Origin: Rhizobium sp. Root482
Lineage (GTDB): Bacteria > Pseudomonadota > Alphaproteobacteria > Rhizobiales > Rhizobiaceae
Assembly (NCBI RefSeq): GCF_001426565.1
Contig: NZ_LMFA01000026.1
Span: forward strand, 343,076-407,075
Direction: 5' to 3'
DNA length: 64,000 nucleotides
A program made the translations under genes and the position numbers. Below the pieces are notes generated by a model. That model had not been told where the DNA came from. It did not search any database and was given only the letters and a program-made list of their open reading frames with translations. Position 1 is the first letter of the stretch, and each line of letters begins with the position of its first letter. Below, in pieces: positions 42,613 through 50,430 of this stretch.

Positions 42613-43511
42613 CCACGGCGAACAGGGGGGACAAGAAAGCAATCGCGTTCCTCGGCACGGGATTGATGGGCGCTCCGATGGTGCGCCGCCTGCTGAAAGC
42701 GGGATTTCCCGTTACCGTGTGGAACAGGGACCCGGCCAAGGCGGCGGCGCTCACCGAAGATGGCGCAACGCAGGCACAGTCGCCCGCCGAGGCCGTTGCC
42801 GGAGCGGACATCGTCTTTACCATGCTGACGAACGGGGCCGCGGTCGCCGAAATTCTCTTCGATAACGGGGTGGCCGAGGCCATGTCCAAGGACGCGATCC
42901 TCGTCGATTGCAGCTCGGTTGCCCCCCCGATTGCCCGACAGAATGCGCAAAAACTCGGCGAACGCGGCATCCGCAGCCTGGATGCTCCGGTCTCTGGCGG
43001 CACGGCCGGGGCAAATGCCGGCACGCTCGCCATCATGGCGGGGGGCGATGCGGCCGACGTCGAGGCCCTCGCCGAGGTCTTTGCCGCACTCGGTCGCGTC
43101 ACCTATGTCGGCCCGAGCGGTGCCGGCCAGATCTGCAAACTGGCCAATCAGCAGATCGTCGCCGTCACCATCGGCGCTGTCGCCGAAGCGATGATCCTCG
43201 CGGAAGCGGGCGGCGCTTCCCGCGCTGCCTTCCGCGACGCCATCCGTGGCGGCTTTGCCGAAAGCCGCATCCTCGAACTTCATGGTTCGCGAATGGTCGA
43301 TCGCGACTTCATGCCGGGTGGCACTTCGGCCAACCAGCTCAAGGATTTGGACGCGGTGATGGCAATGGCAAAGGAGCTTTCGCTGACCTTGCCATTGACC
43401 CATCAGGTGCGACAGGAATTCCATGACTTCGTCCAAGAGGGCGGCGGCGAGAAGGACCATAGCGGCCTTCTGCTGCATCTCGAAAATCGCAATTCAAAAC
43501 ATCAGGCATAG
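42609..43511 (+). CDS. 3-Hydroxyisobutyrate dehydrogenase-family NAD(P)-dependent oxidoreductase (LtnD/GarR-like)
   Basis: A 300-residue beta-hydroxyacid dehydrogenase. The glycine-rich NAD motif FLGTGLMGAPMVRRLLKAG, the substrate loop DAPVSGGTAGANAGTLAIMAGG and the catalytic Lys in ICKLANQQIVA are intact. Members act on L-threonate, tartronate semialdehyde or 3-hydroxyisobutyrate. It overlaps the DenD-like gene by 4 bases and is followed two bases later by the dehydratase gene. Confidence 0.88.
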   Translation: MTTANRGDKKAIAFLGTGLMGAPMVRRLLKAGFPVTVWNRDPAKAAALTEDGATQAQSPAEAVAGADIVFTMLTNGAAVAEILFDNGVAEAMSKDAILVDCSSVAPPIARQNAQKLGERGIRSLDAPVSGGTAGANAGTLAIMAGGDAADVEALAEVFAALGRVTYVGPSGAGQICKLANQQIVAVTIGAVAEAMILAEAGGASRAAFRDAIRGGFAESRILELHGSRMVDRDFMPGGTSANQLKDLDAVMAMAKELSLTLPLTHQVRQEFHDFVQEGGGEKDHSGLLLHLENRNSKHQA

Positions 43512-43513
43512 CC

Positions 43514-45301
43514 ATGAGCGCTGACATGATCACCAAACGCCGCCTTCGGTCCCAGGACTGGTTCGATAATCCGGACCATATCGACATGACGGCGCTTTAT
43601 CTCGAACGCTTCATGAACTACGGCATCACGCCAGAGGAGTTGCGCTCCGGCCGACCGATCATCGGCATCGCCCAAAGCGGCAGCGACCTCACCCCTTGCA
43701 ACCGGGTGCATGTGGAACTGGTCAATCGCGTGCGCGACGGCATCCGCGATGCCGGCGGCATTCCGATCGAATTTCCGACCCACCCGCTGTTCGAGAATTG
43801 CAAGCGCCCGACGGCTGCCCTGGATCGCAACCTCGCCTATCTCGGCCTCGTCGAGGTGCTCTACGGCTATCCGCTCGATGGCGTGGTTCTCACCACTGGC
43901 TGCGACAAGACGACACCGTCGGCGCTGATGGCTGCCTCGACCGTCGATATCCCGGCGATCGTCCTTTCCGGCGGGCCGATGCTCGATGGCTGGCATGAGG
44001 GCGACCTCGCCGGCTCCGGCACGGTGATCTGGCGCATGCGCCGCAAATTCGCGGCCGGCGAGATCGATCGCGAGGAGTTCTTGCAGGCTGCGCTCGATTC
44101 CGCCCCCTCCGTCGGCCATTGCAATACGATGGGAACCGCCTCGACGATGAACGCGCTTGCCGAAGCGCTCGGCATGTCGCTTACCGGCTGCGGCGCCATC
44201 CCGGCCGCCTATCGCGAACGCGGCCAGATGGCATACCGCACTGGAAAGCGCGCCGTCGAATTGGTCTGGGAGGACCTCAAACCCTCCGACATCATGACCC
44301 GTGAAGCCTTCCTCAATGCCATCCGCGTCAATTCGGCGATCGGCGGCTCGACCAATGCCCAGCCGCACCTCGCAGCCATGGCAAAGCACGCCGGCGTCGC
44401 TCTTTATCCGGACGACTGGCAGGTGCACGGCTTCGATATTCCGCTGCTCGCCAATGTCCAGCCGGCGGGCCAGTTCCTCGGCGAACGCTATCACCGCGCC
44501 GGCGGTACGCCGGCCATCATGTGGGAACTACTGCAGGCCGGCAAGCTCGACGGCTCCTGCCACAGCGTCACCGGCAGGACCATGGCGGAAAACCTGGAAA
44601 ACCGCGAAGCCACCGACCGCGAAGTCATCTTCCCCTATGGGCAGCCACTCAAGGATAAGGCGGGCTTCCTGGTGTTGAAGGGCAATCTCTTCGATTTCGC
44701 CATCATGAAAACGAGTGTCATCTCGCAGGGCTTTCGCGAGCGCTATCTCCAGCATCCCGGCCGTGAAGGGGTGTTCGAGGGCAAGGCTGTCGTATTCGAC
44801 GGCTCGGAAGACTATCATCGGCGGATCAACGACCCGGCGCTCGGCATTGACGAAAACACAGTTCTCGTCATCCGCGGCGCCGGACCGCTCGGCTGGCCTG
44901 GCTCGGCGGAAGTCGTCAACATGCAGCCGCCGGATCACCTGCTCAAGCAGGGCATCATGAGCCTGCCGACCATCGGCGACGGCCGACAGTCCGGCACGGC
45001 CGACAGTCCGTCGATCCTCAACGCCTCACCGGAAAGCGCTGCCGGCGGCGGCCTGGCCTGGGTGAGGACCGGCGACATCATCCGCATCGATTTAAACCAG
45101 GGACGCTGCGACATGCTGGTCGAGCCCGGCGAGATCGAGCGGCGCAAGGCAGACGGAATTCCACCCGTCCCGGCAGACGCAACGCCCTGGCAGCGCATCT
45201 ATCGGCAGACGGTAACGCAGCTTTCCGATGGTGCGGTGATCGAAAGCGCCGCCGACTTCCACCAGATCGCCACAAGGACGCCACCGCGGCACAACCATTG
45301 A
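43514..45301 (+). CDS. IlvD/Edd-family dehydratase, pentonate type (XylD/AraC-like)
   Basis: A 595-residue iron-sulfur dehydratase. The cluster cysteines are in DLTPCNRVH, TTGCDKTTPSALMA and VGHCNTMGTASTMNALAEALG, with the active-site serine region near DGRQSGTADSPSILNASPE. This length and the motif set match D-xylonate/L-arabinonate dehydratases rather than IlvD itself. It would convert an aldonate to the 2-keto-3-deoxy acid that the XylX-like enzyme uses. It is the last gene of the DenD operon. Confidence 0.88.
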   Translation: MSADMITKRRLRSQDWFDNPDHIDMTALYLERFMNYGITPEELRSGRPIIGIAQSGSDLTPCNRVHVELVNRVRDGIRDAGGIPIEFPTHPLFENCKRPTAALDRNLAYLGLVEVLYGYPLDGVVLTTGCDKTTPSALMAASTVDIPAIVLSGGPMLDGWHEGDLAGSGTVIWRMRRKFAAGEIDREEFLQAALDSAPSVGHCNTMGTASTMNALAEALGMSLTGCGAIPAAYRERGQMAYRTGKRAVELVWEDLKPSDIMTREAFLNAIRVNSAIGGSTNAQPHLAAMAKHAGVALYPDDWQVHGFDIPLLANVQPAGQFLGERYHRAGGTPAIMWELLQAGKLDGSCHSVTGRTMAENLENREATDREVIFPYGQPLKDKAGFLVLKGNLFDFAIMKTSVISQGFRERYLQHPGREGVFEGKAVVFDGSEDYHRRINDPALGIDENTVLVIRGAGPLGWPGSAEVVNMQPPDHLLKQGIMSLPTIGDGRQSGTADSPSILNASPESAAGGGLAWVRTGDIIRIDLNQGRCDMLVEPGEIERRKADGIPPVPADATPWQRIYRQTVTQLSDGAVIESAADFHQIATRTPPRHNH

Positions 45302-45365
45302 GGAAATGGCTGCGCTGACTACAGGTCAATCGCGGCAAAGCGTGGACACCCATTCGTTTGATTTT

Positions 45366-45399
45366 GGTAACGGTTGGCCTGCTCAGTCCAGCCGTTACC
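45366..45399. repeat. Long hairpin after the IlvD/Edd gene
   Basis: GGTAACGGTTGG (45366-45377) pairs with CCAGCCGTTACC (45388-45399) over 12 positions (one G-T pair) around a 10-base loop. It is not followed by a U-run on either strand, so a factor-dependent terminator, mRNA-stabilising element or operator are all possible. Confidence 0.5.
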
Positions 45400-45538
45400 C
45401 AGCTGAGATCTGCTGCCGAGTGAAGAATGTAGTGGCTCCGATTGCCGTCCTTTTATCATGCCACGGCAGCACGAAAACGATTTCGATTTCAGTCCGGTAA
45501 TTCGACTTTCCTAGAATTTTTTACCTTCCACGTGGACA

Positions 45539-45560
45539 TTTTGGCATCAATGTGTCAAAA
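45539..45560. promoter_or_regulatory. Inverted repeat upstream of betaine importer 2
   Basis: TTTTGGCA (45539-45546) and TGTCAAAA (45553-45560) form 8-base arms with one mismatch and a TCAATG spacer. It is a candidate operator for choline/betaine-responsive control of the proVWX operon. Confidence 0.35.
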
Positions 45561-45694
45561 GGTATCCATATTGCGACGCGCTGTCGTGTTTGCGAAGCCA
45601 TTTGCTGCGCGCGTATCCCACCCCCGCTGATGTTCATCAGCCCCAGAAATATACGAAGGAGAGAGCCCCGCTTCCGGAGCCGGGCCAATACAAT

Positions 45695-46927
45695 ATGGCA
45701 TGTACAACTGAGAGCGGCCTCACGGAGATCGATCCACAGGTCAAGATCAGTATCAGGAACGTTTTCAAGATTTTCGGCGAACGCCCCGAAAAGGCCCTCG
45801 CCCTCCTCAAGGCCGGCAAGACCAAAGCGGAAATCCATGCGTCGACGGGTTGCTCCATAGGGGTCAACAACGCCAGTTTCGACATTCGCGCCGGCGAGAT
45901 TTTCGTGATCATGGGCCTTTCAGGCTCCGGCAAATCCACCATGCTTCGGCTGCTGAACCGGCTGATAGAGCCCACCTTCGGAACGATCGAGATGGACGGT
46001 CGGGACGTGACGCGGATGCCGCGCCGCGAACTGATCGCGCTGCGGCGCCACGAGGTCAGCATGGTCTTCCAGTCCTTTGCCCTTTTGCCCAACCGGACCG
46101 TCCTTGGCAATGCCGCCTTTGGCCTCGAAGTGGCAGGTGTCGGAGAAGCCGAGCATCTGCGGCGTGCCCACGCAGCCCTGAAGGCCGTCGGCCTCGAAGC
46201 CTATGGCGACAGCCGGACGGACGAGCTTTCCGGCGGCATGAAACAGCGCGTCGGGCTTGCCCGCGCGCTTGCCAGCGAGCCGTCGGTGCTCCTGATGGAC
46301 GAGGCCTTTTCGGCGCTCGATCCTCTCATCCGCACGGAGATGCAGGACGAGTTGATGCGCCTGCAAGCCGAGCATAGCCGCACGATCGTCTTCGTCAGCC
46401 ATGATCTCGACGAGGCCATGCGGATCGGCGACCGCATCTGCATCATGCAGAACGGGCAAGTCGTCCAGGTCGGCACGCCGGACGAAATCGTCCTCAAGCC
46501 CGCCAGCGACTATGTCCGCTCCTTCTTTCGCAATGTGGATGTCTCGCAGATCTTCCGGGCGGGGGATGTGGCGCGCAAGACGCAGGTGACCATCATCGAG
46601 CGTCAGGGCGTGTCCGCTGCGGCGGCGCTGGAGCGGATGCAGCATTTCGACCGTGACATCGCGATCATTCTCGGCCGTGACAAGACCTATCATGGCGTGG
46701 TCAGCCGCACGTCGCTGATCGAAGCCGCCGGCAATGGCGCGGGCGATCCCTACCGGTCTGCATTCTTGACGGATATCGAACCGATCCGGGCTTCGGAAAG
46801 CCTTTCCAGTGTATTGGGCAGGGTGGCCTCCAGTGCCTGGCCGGTGCCGGTTGTCGATGACGATAACCACTATCTCGGCTCCATCAGCAAATCCGCGCTT
46901 CTCGAAACGCTCGACCGCACGGCCTGA
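45695..46927 (+). CDS. Betaine-type ABC transporter 2, ATP-binding protein (ProV family)
   Basis: A 410-residue ATPase with Walker A GLSGSGKST (residues about 78-86), signature LSGGMKQR and Walker B VLLMDEAFSALDP, and a C-terminal tandem CBS region (about 285-408). This is the full ProV architecture, unlike the shorter ProV in the first locus. The start at 45695 lacks a strong ribosome site; no better upstream start was seen. It leads a proV-proW-proX operon. Confidence 0.9.
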   Translation: MACTTESGLTEIDPQVKISIRNVFKIFGERPEKALALLKAGKTKAEIHASTGCSIGVNNASFDIRAGEIFVIMGLSGSGKSTMLRLLNRLIEPTFGTIEMDGRDVTRMPRRELIALRRHEVSMVFQSFALLPNRTVLGNAAFGLEVAGVGEAEHLRRAHAALKAVGLEAYGDSRTDELSGGMKQRVGLARALASEPSVLLMDEAFSALDPLIRTEMQDELMRLQAEHSRTIVFVSHDLDEAMRIGDRICIMQNGQVVQVGTPDEIVLKPASDYVRSFFRNVDVSQIFRAGDVARKTQVTIIERQGVSAAAALERMQHFDRDIAIILGRDKTYHGVVSRTSLIEAAGNGAGDPYRSAFLTDIEPIRASESLSSVLGRVASSAWPVPVVDDDNHYLGSISKSALLETLDRTA

Positions 46928-46949
46928 CCGGCCGGCCTGGAGATATTTC

Positions 46950-47834
46950 ATGACTTTCGATATCGGTGACGGCGTCGACAGCGCCGTCAATTACATCCTC
47001 GACAACTTCGCACCGCTGCTGGACGCGATCGCCCTGGCGATCGGCACCGTGACGAACGGAATCCAGGGCGTGCTTCTGGCGACGCCCTTCCTGCTCGGCC
47101 TTGCGCTCTTCGTGCTTCTGTCGCTCTGGCGGGTCGGCATCGGCTTTGCCGTGTTTACCGGCCTGTCGCTGTGGCTGGTCGATCACATGAGCCTCTGGTC
47201 TGCAATGATGGAGACACTTTCGCTGGTGATCGCCTCGACGCTGGTCGCAATGCTGATCGGCCTGCCGCTCGGCATTGCCATGGCGCGCAGCAACCGCGTG
47301 GCGGCGATCGTTCGACCGGTACTCGACCTCATGCAAACCATGCCGGCTTTCGTCTACCTGATCCCGGCAGCCATGTTCTTCGGGCTCGGCGCCGTGCCGG
47401 GAACGATCGCCACGGTCATCTTCTCCATGCCTCCCGTGGTTCGGCTGACCAATCTGGGCATCCGGCAAGTGCATGTGGAGTTCGTCGAGGCCGGCAATGC
47501 CTTCGGCTGCACCGCCGCGCAACTTCTCTTCAAGGTGCAGTTGCCCAACGCCATTCCCTCGATCATGGCCGGCGTGAACCAGACAATCATGCTGTCGCTA
47601 TCCATGGTGGTCATCGCCTCGATGATCGGCGCGGGCGGCATCGGCAACACCGTGCTGACCGGCATCCAGCGCCTTGATGTCGGCACCGGTTTCGAAGGCG
47701 GCATTGCCGTCGTCATCCTTGCCGTGATCCTCGACCGGATCACGCAGAGCCTTGGAAAGGAGCGCGCCGGCATCTGGCGCACTCTGTTGCGCGGCGCAGC
47801 GCAACCACAGGCAACCCCTGCCGCCGCGGCCTGA
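46950..47834 (+). CDS. Betaine-type ABC transporter 2, permease (ProW family)
   Basis: A 294-residue permease with about seven hydrophobic segments. The EAA loop is visible in VEAGNAFGCTAAQLLFKVQLPNAIPSI, and the DLMQTMPAFVYLIPAAMFFGLG segment is shared with ProW1, showing common ancestry. ATG at 46950 follows CCTGGAGA. It is 22 bases after the ATPase gene. Confidence 0.93.
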   Translation: MTFDIGDGVDSAVNYILDNFAPLLDAIALAIGTVTNGIQGVLLATPFLLGLALFVLLSLWRVGIGFAVFTGLSLWLVDHMSLWSAMMETLSLVIASTLVAMLIGLPLGIAMARSNRVAAIVRPVLDLMQTMPAFVYLIPAAMFFGLGAVPGTIATVIFSMPPVVRLTNLGIRQVHVEFVEAGNAFGCTAAQLLFKVQLPNAIPSIMAGVNQTIMLSLSMVVIASMIGAGGIGNTVLTGIQRLDVGTGFEGGIAVVILAVILDRITQSLGKERAGIWRTLLRGAAQPQATPAAAA

Positions 47835-47903
47835 TCCCGCACGCGGCACGAAAGATGGCGGCGTCCGCGCCGTCGAATGCGAACCTTCAAAAAAGGAGCA
47901 GAT

Positions 47904-48779
47904 ATGTTCAAGACACTCGCTACGATGGGCCTTGCGGCCGGTATTCTCACCGCGGGGTTCAGCGCCGCACTGGCGCAGGATAAGCAGCCGGTAAGGATCG
48001 GCTGGGCCGCCTGGTCCGATGCGGAATTCGTGACCAAACTTGCCGCCAAGCTCATCAAGGACGAACTTGGCCAGGAGGTCGAACTGATCCAGACCGATGT
48101 CGCCCCGCTATACCAGGGGGTAAGCCGGGGAGACCTGGATGCGATGATGATGGCCTGGCTGCCGGAAACGCACGCGGATTATTACGCCAAGGTCAAGGAC
48201 AAGGTGACGACGCTCGGCACCGTCTATGATGGCGCCAAGCTTGGCTGGGTCGTTCCGAAATACGTGCCCGAGGACGCGATCTCCTCCATCGAGGACCTCA
48301 AGAAGGACGACGTGAAGGAGAAGCTGAAAGGGCGGATCGAAGGCATCGATCCAGGTGCCGGTCTGACGCGCCTGTCCGAGAAAGCCGTCAAGGACTACGA
48401 TCTTGACGGGTACAAGCTGCAGATTTCCAGCGAGGCCGGCATGCTGACGATGGTCGACCGGGCAATCCGCAAGAAGGAATGGTTCGTCGCCACCTCCTGG
48501 AGCCCGCACTGGATGTTCGGCAAATACGAGCTTCGCTACATCGCCGATCCCTGGACCTCGCTGGGCGAAGCTGAGCATGTGGATGTCGTGGCCCGCAAGG
48601 GGTTCGAAGAAGACAATCCGGAGGTCGCCGGCTTCCTGTCGCGCATGAAGCTGCCGATCGCAGACCTCGAGGCGGCGATGTTCGATGCACAGGAAACGTC
48701 CTACGAAAAGGCCGTCGATGCGTACATCGCCGACCATCCGGATCAGATCAAGGCCTGGCTCGACGCCGAGGAAGGCTGA
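47904..48779 (+). CDS. Betaine-type ABC transporter 2, periplasmic binding protein (ProX/OpuAC family)
   Basis: A 291-residue binding protein: signal peptide about 1-24 (MFKTLATMGLAAGILTAGFSAALA) and an OpuAC core with aromatic-cage candidates in IGWAAWSD, MAWLPETHADYY, LGWVVPKY and TSWSPHWMF. This layout is typical of glycine-betaine/proline-betaine binding proteins. An AAGGAG site precedes 47904. A clear intrinsic terminator follows. Confidence 0.92.
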   Translation: MFKTLATMGLAAGILTAGFSAALAQDKQPVRIGWAAWSDAEFVTKLAAKLIKDELGQEVELIQTDVAPLYQGVSRGDLDAMMMAWLPETHADYYAKVKDKVTTLGTVYDGAKLGWVVPKYVPEDAISSIEDLKKDDVKEKLKGRIEGIDPGAGLTRLSEKAVKDYDLDGYKLQISSEAGMLTMVDRAIRKKEWFVATSWSPHWMFGKYELRYIADPWTSLGEAEHVDVVARKGFEEDNPEVAGFLSRMKLPIADLEAAMFDAQETSYEKAVDAYIADHPDQIKAWLDAEEG

Positions 48780-48805
48780 GCGCGCGGGCATATGCGCCCG
48801 ATCCA

Positions 48806-48839
48806 TGCTTCGCGGGCGTGACCGCGAAGCACTTTTTTC
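48806..48839 (+). terminator. Intrinsic terminator after proX2
   Basis: TGCTTCGCGG (48806-48815) pairs with CCGCGAAGCA (48822-48831) around a GCGTGA loop, followed by CTTTTTTC. This is a classic 10-base stem with a U-run, ending the proVWX operon before the XRE gene. Confidence 0.93.
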
Positions 48840-48861
48840 TGAACAGAAAGAATGTCCCGAT

Positions 48862-49134
48862 ATGTACACCAATGACACCCTCATGCCGCTGGCGGCCACA
48901 GAAATCCGAGAAGATACGATTGCCGGGCGCATTTCGCTGGCGCGCGATGCAATCAGCATGACAGTCGAGCAGGTCTCAAGCGTGGTCGGGGTAACGCCCG
49001 AAACCTGGAACAACTGGGAGAACGACCGATCGGAACCCCGCGCCAACCGCCTCGACATGCTGGCGCGCGTTCTCCAGATTAACATCGCATGGCTTATCGA
49101 CGGACAGGGCAAAGGTCCCCGTGGAGCAGGATAA
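48862..49134 (+). CDS. XRE-family helix-turn-helix protein
   Basis: A 90-residue protein that is almost entirely a Cro/C1-type HTH domain (residues about 22-75; MTVEQVSSVVGVTPETWNNWENDRSEPRANRLDMLARVL), followed by INIAWLIDGQG. It has no partner toxin nearby. It sits after the proX2 terminator, so read-through could supply it, or it has a promoter overlapping the hairpin. It may regulate the betaine importer, but nothing proves that. Confidence 0.85.
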   Translation: MYTNDTLMPLAATEIREDTIAGRISLARDAISMTVEQVSSVVGVTPETWNNWENDRSEPRANRLDMLARVLQINIAWLIDGQGKGPRGAG

Positions 49135-49155
49135 AGCCTGTATTTGACGGCGTTT

Positions 49156-49191
49156 CCTTGCTTGGCGGCAATCGATGGCCGCCAAGCAAGG
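49156..49191. terminator. Perfect 14-base hairpin between converging genes
   Basis: CCTTGCTTGGCGGC (49156-49169) and GCCGCCAAGCAAGG (49178-49191) with an 8-base loop, between the XRE gene and the converging FMN-reductase gene. No U-run follows on either strand, so it may be a factor-assisted or bidirectional terminator. Confidence 0.5.
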
Positions 49192-49211
49192 CACCGGAGA
49201 ATGCAAGCGCC

Positions 49212-49781
49212 TCAAGAAGCCCGAAGCGGCTTTAGCGCGCCGCTCCACTTCGAAAGCTCGTCAAGCGCAAGCTTGAGACCTTCAAAGGACGCGGGCTCCG
49301 GAGAAAAATCCTTTCCTTCGCTCAGGAACTTGGAAAAGAACGGCAGTGGAACCGTTTGCGGTATGGCCATGACATTCACGTTTCCGAGCAATTGCCGCAA
49401 CTCCTGAGCAGCCCGCAACCCACCCGAAACACCGCCATAGCTGACAACCGCCGCGGGCTTGTAAGCCCACTCGACGGACAGATACTGGATGGCATTCACC
49501 AGTGCGGCCGAAGTGAAATAGTCGTATTCCGGCGTGACGAAAAGAAACGCATCGGCAGCGCCGACACTCTCGCTCCACCGCTTCGTATGCCCGTGCTCGT
49601 ACTGCCGCAGCCGCGGATGCTTGGGCTCGTCAAGCAGCGGCAGGTTAAACTCGGCGAGATCCACGAGTTCAGCCTCGAAAGTCCCATGCGACTTCGCCTG
49701 CCGAAAAGCCCATTCGGCGACGGCCGGGCCAGCCCTGCCCGGGCGGGTGCTGCCGATAATAACGTTCAGTTTTCCTGTCAT
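49212..49781 (-). CDS. NADPH-dependent FMN reductase-family protein
   Basis: A 189-residue flavodoxin-like reductase. The FMN-phosphate loop is GSTRPGR and the second FMN contact is TPEYDYFTSAALVNAIQYL. Such enzymes reduce FMN, quinones or azo compounds with NADPH. The start at 49781 (MTGKLNV) matches the usual family N-terminus; 49793 is possible but has the ribosome-like AAAGGT directly abutting it. It diverges from the MarR-EmrAB unit and may share its MarR control, for example in response to quinones. Confidence 0.88.
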   Translation of the reverse strand: MTGKLNVIIGSTRPGRAGPAVAEWAFRQAKSHGTFEAELVDLAEFNLPLLDEPKHPRLRQYEHGHTKRWSESVGAADAFLFVTPEYDYFTSAALVNAIQYLSVEWAYKPAAVVSYGGVSGGLRAAQELRQLLGNVNVMAIPQTVPLPFFSKFLSEGKDFSPEPASFEGLKLALDELSKWSGALKPLRAS

Positions 49782-49935
49782 TCGAATCACCATACCTTTC
49801 TGGACCAGACCTATATCCGGCAGCTTTTGCCGCCGCCAGCAACTGCTCGGTCCGACGATAACGTCTCGACGATGGGCCGGCCGAGTTTCCGCAGAAGCTC
49901 ATTGCGCGACTGCAAAAAACAAAATATGGATGCTT

Positions 49936-49957
49936 ATCTTATGCATGCATATAAGAT
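49936..49957. promoter_or_regulatory. MarR-type palindromic operator
   Basis: ATCTTAT (49936-49942) and ATAAGAT (49951-49957) are perfect 7-base arms around GCATGCAT, ending 11 bases before the marR start codon. Its size and AT-richness fit a MarR dimer, so autorepression of marR-emrA-emrB is likely, with possible effect on the divergent FMN reductase. Confidence 0.6.
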
Positions 49958-49968
49958 TGTGCTCTTCC

Positions 49969-50430
49969 ATGAATCTTGCCCCAAATCTCGGATTTCTGAT
50001 CCACGACGTTGCGCGCGTGCTGCGCAAGCGCTTCGAACAACGGGCAAAGCATATGGGCCTGACCCGCTCGCAATGGCAGACGATCGTTTATCTTGCCCGC
50101 AATGAAGGCCTTCATCAAAGCGGCCTTGCCGAGATGCTGGAAATAGAGCCCATCACGCTGATGCGCGTTCTCGACAAACTTGTAGAGCGTGGCTTCATCG
50201 AACGCAGACGACACAAGACCGACCGGCGCATTTCGCTGCTCTACACGACCGATCTCGCCCGCGGGCTGCTTTCGGACATGCGCGCCATCGGCGACGCAAC
50301 CCGCAGCGAGGCGCTGGATGGTATTTCCGACGACGACCGCGAGCGGCTCGTCGCCATTCTCGAACTGATGAAATCCAATCTCCTGCAGGCCTGCCGCGCG
50401 CCGGCCGATAAAGAAACGCAAAATGGCTGA
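49969..50430 (+). CDS. MarR-family transcriptional regulator
   Basis: A 153-residue winged-helix repressor: recognition region QSGLAEMLEIEPITLMRVLDKLVERGFIERRRHKTDRRISLLYTT. It precedes emrA with an 8-base overlap (ATGGCTGA), which is the usual arrangement of a local efflux repressor. No ribosome site is visible before 49969, so translation may be leaderless or start slightly upstream. The ligand is probably a hydrophobic phenolic or antibiotic pumped by EmrAB. Confidence 0.9.
   Translation: MNLAPNLGFLIHDVARVLRKRFEQRAKHMGLTRSQWQTIVYLARNEGLHQSGLAEMLEIEPITLMRVLDKLVERGFIERRRHKTDRRISLLYTTDLARGLLSDMRAIGDATRSEALDGISDDDRERLVAILELMKSNLLQACRAPADKETQNG

Larger units (their letters stand above)
45302..45694. 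other. 393-bp non-coding region upstream of betaine importer 2
   Basis: I find no convincing protein gene here. It holds the hairpin at 45366-45399 and the inverted repeat at 45539-45560. An AAGGAGAG string near 45656 is about 38 bases from the chosen proV start, so a short upstream peptide or a longer leader cannot be ruled out. Confidence 0.6.

Noticed and set aside
45366..45399. Hairpin after the IlvD/Edd gene as an intrinsic terminator
   Set aside because: Neither strand has a U-run after the stem, so it is reported only as a structured repeat.
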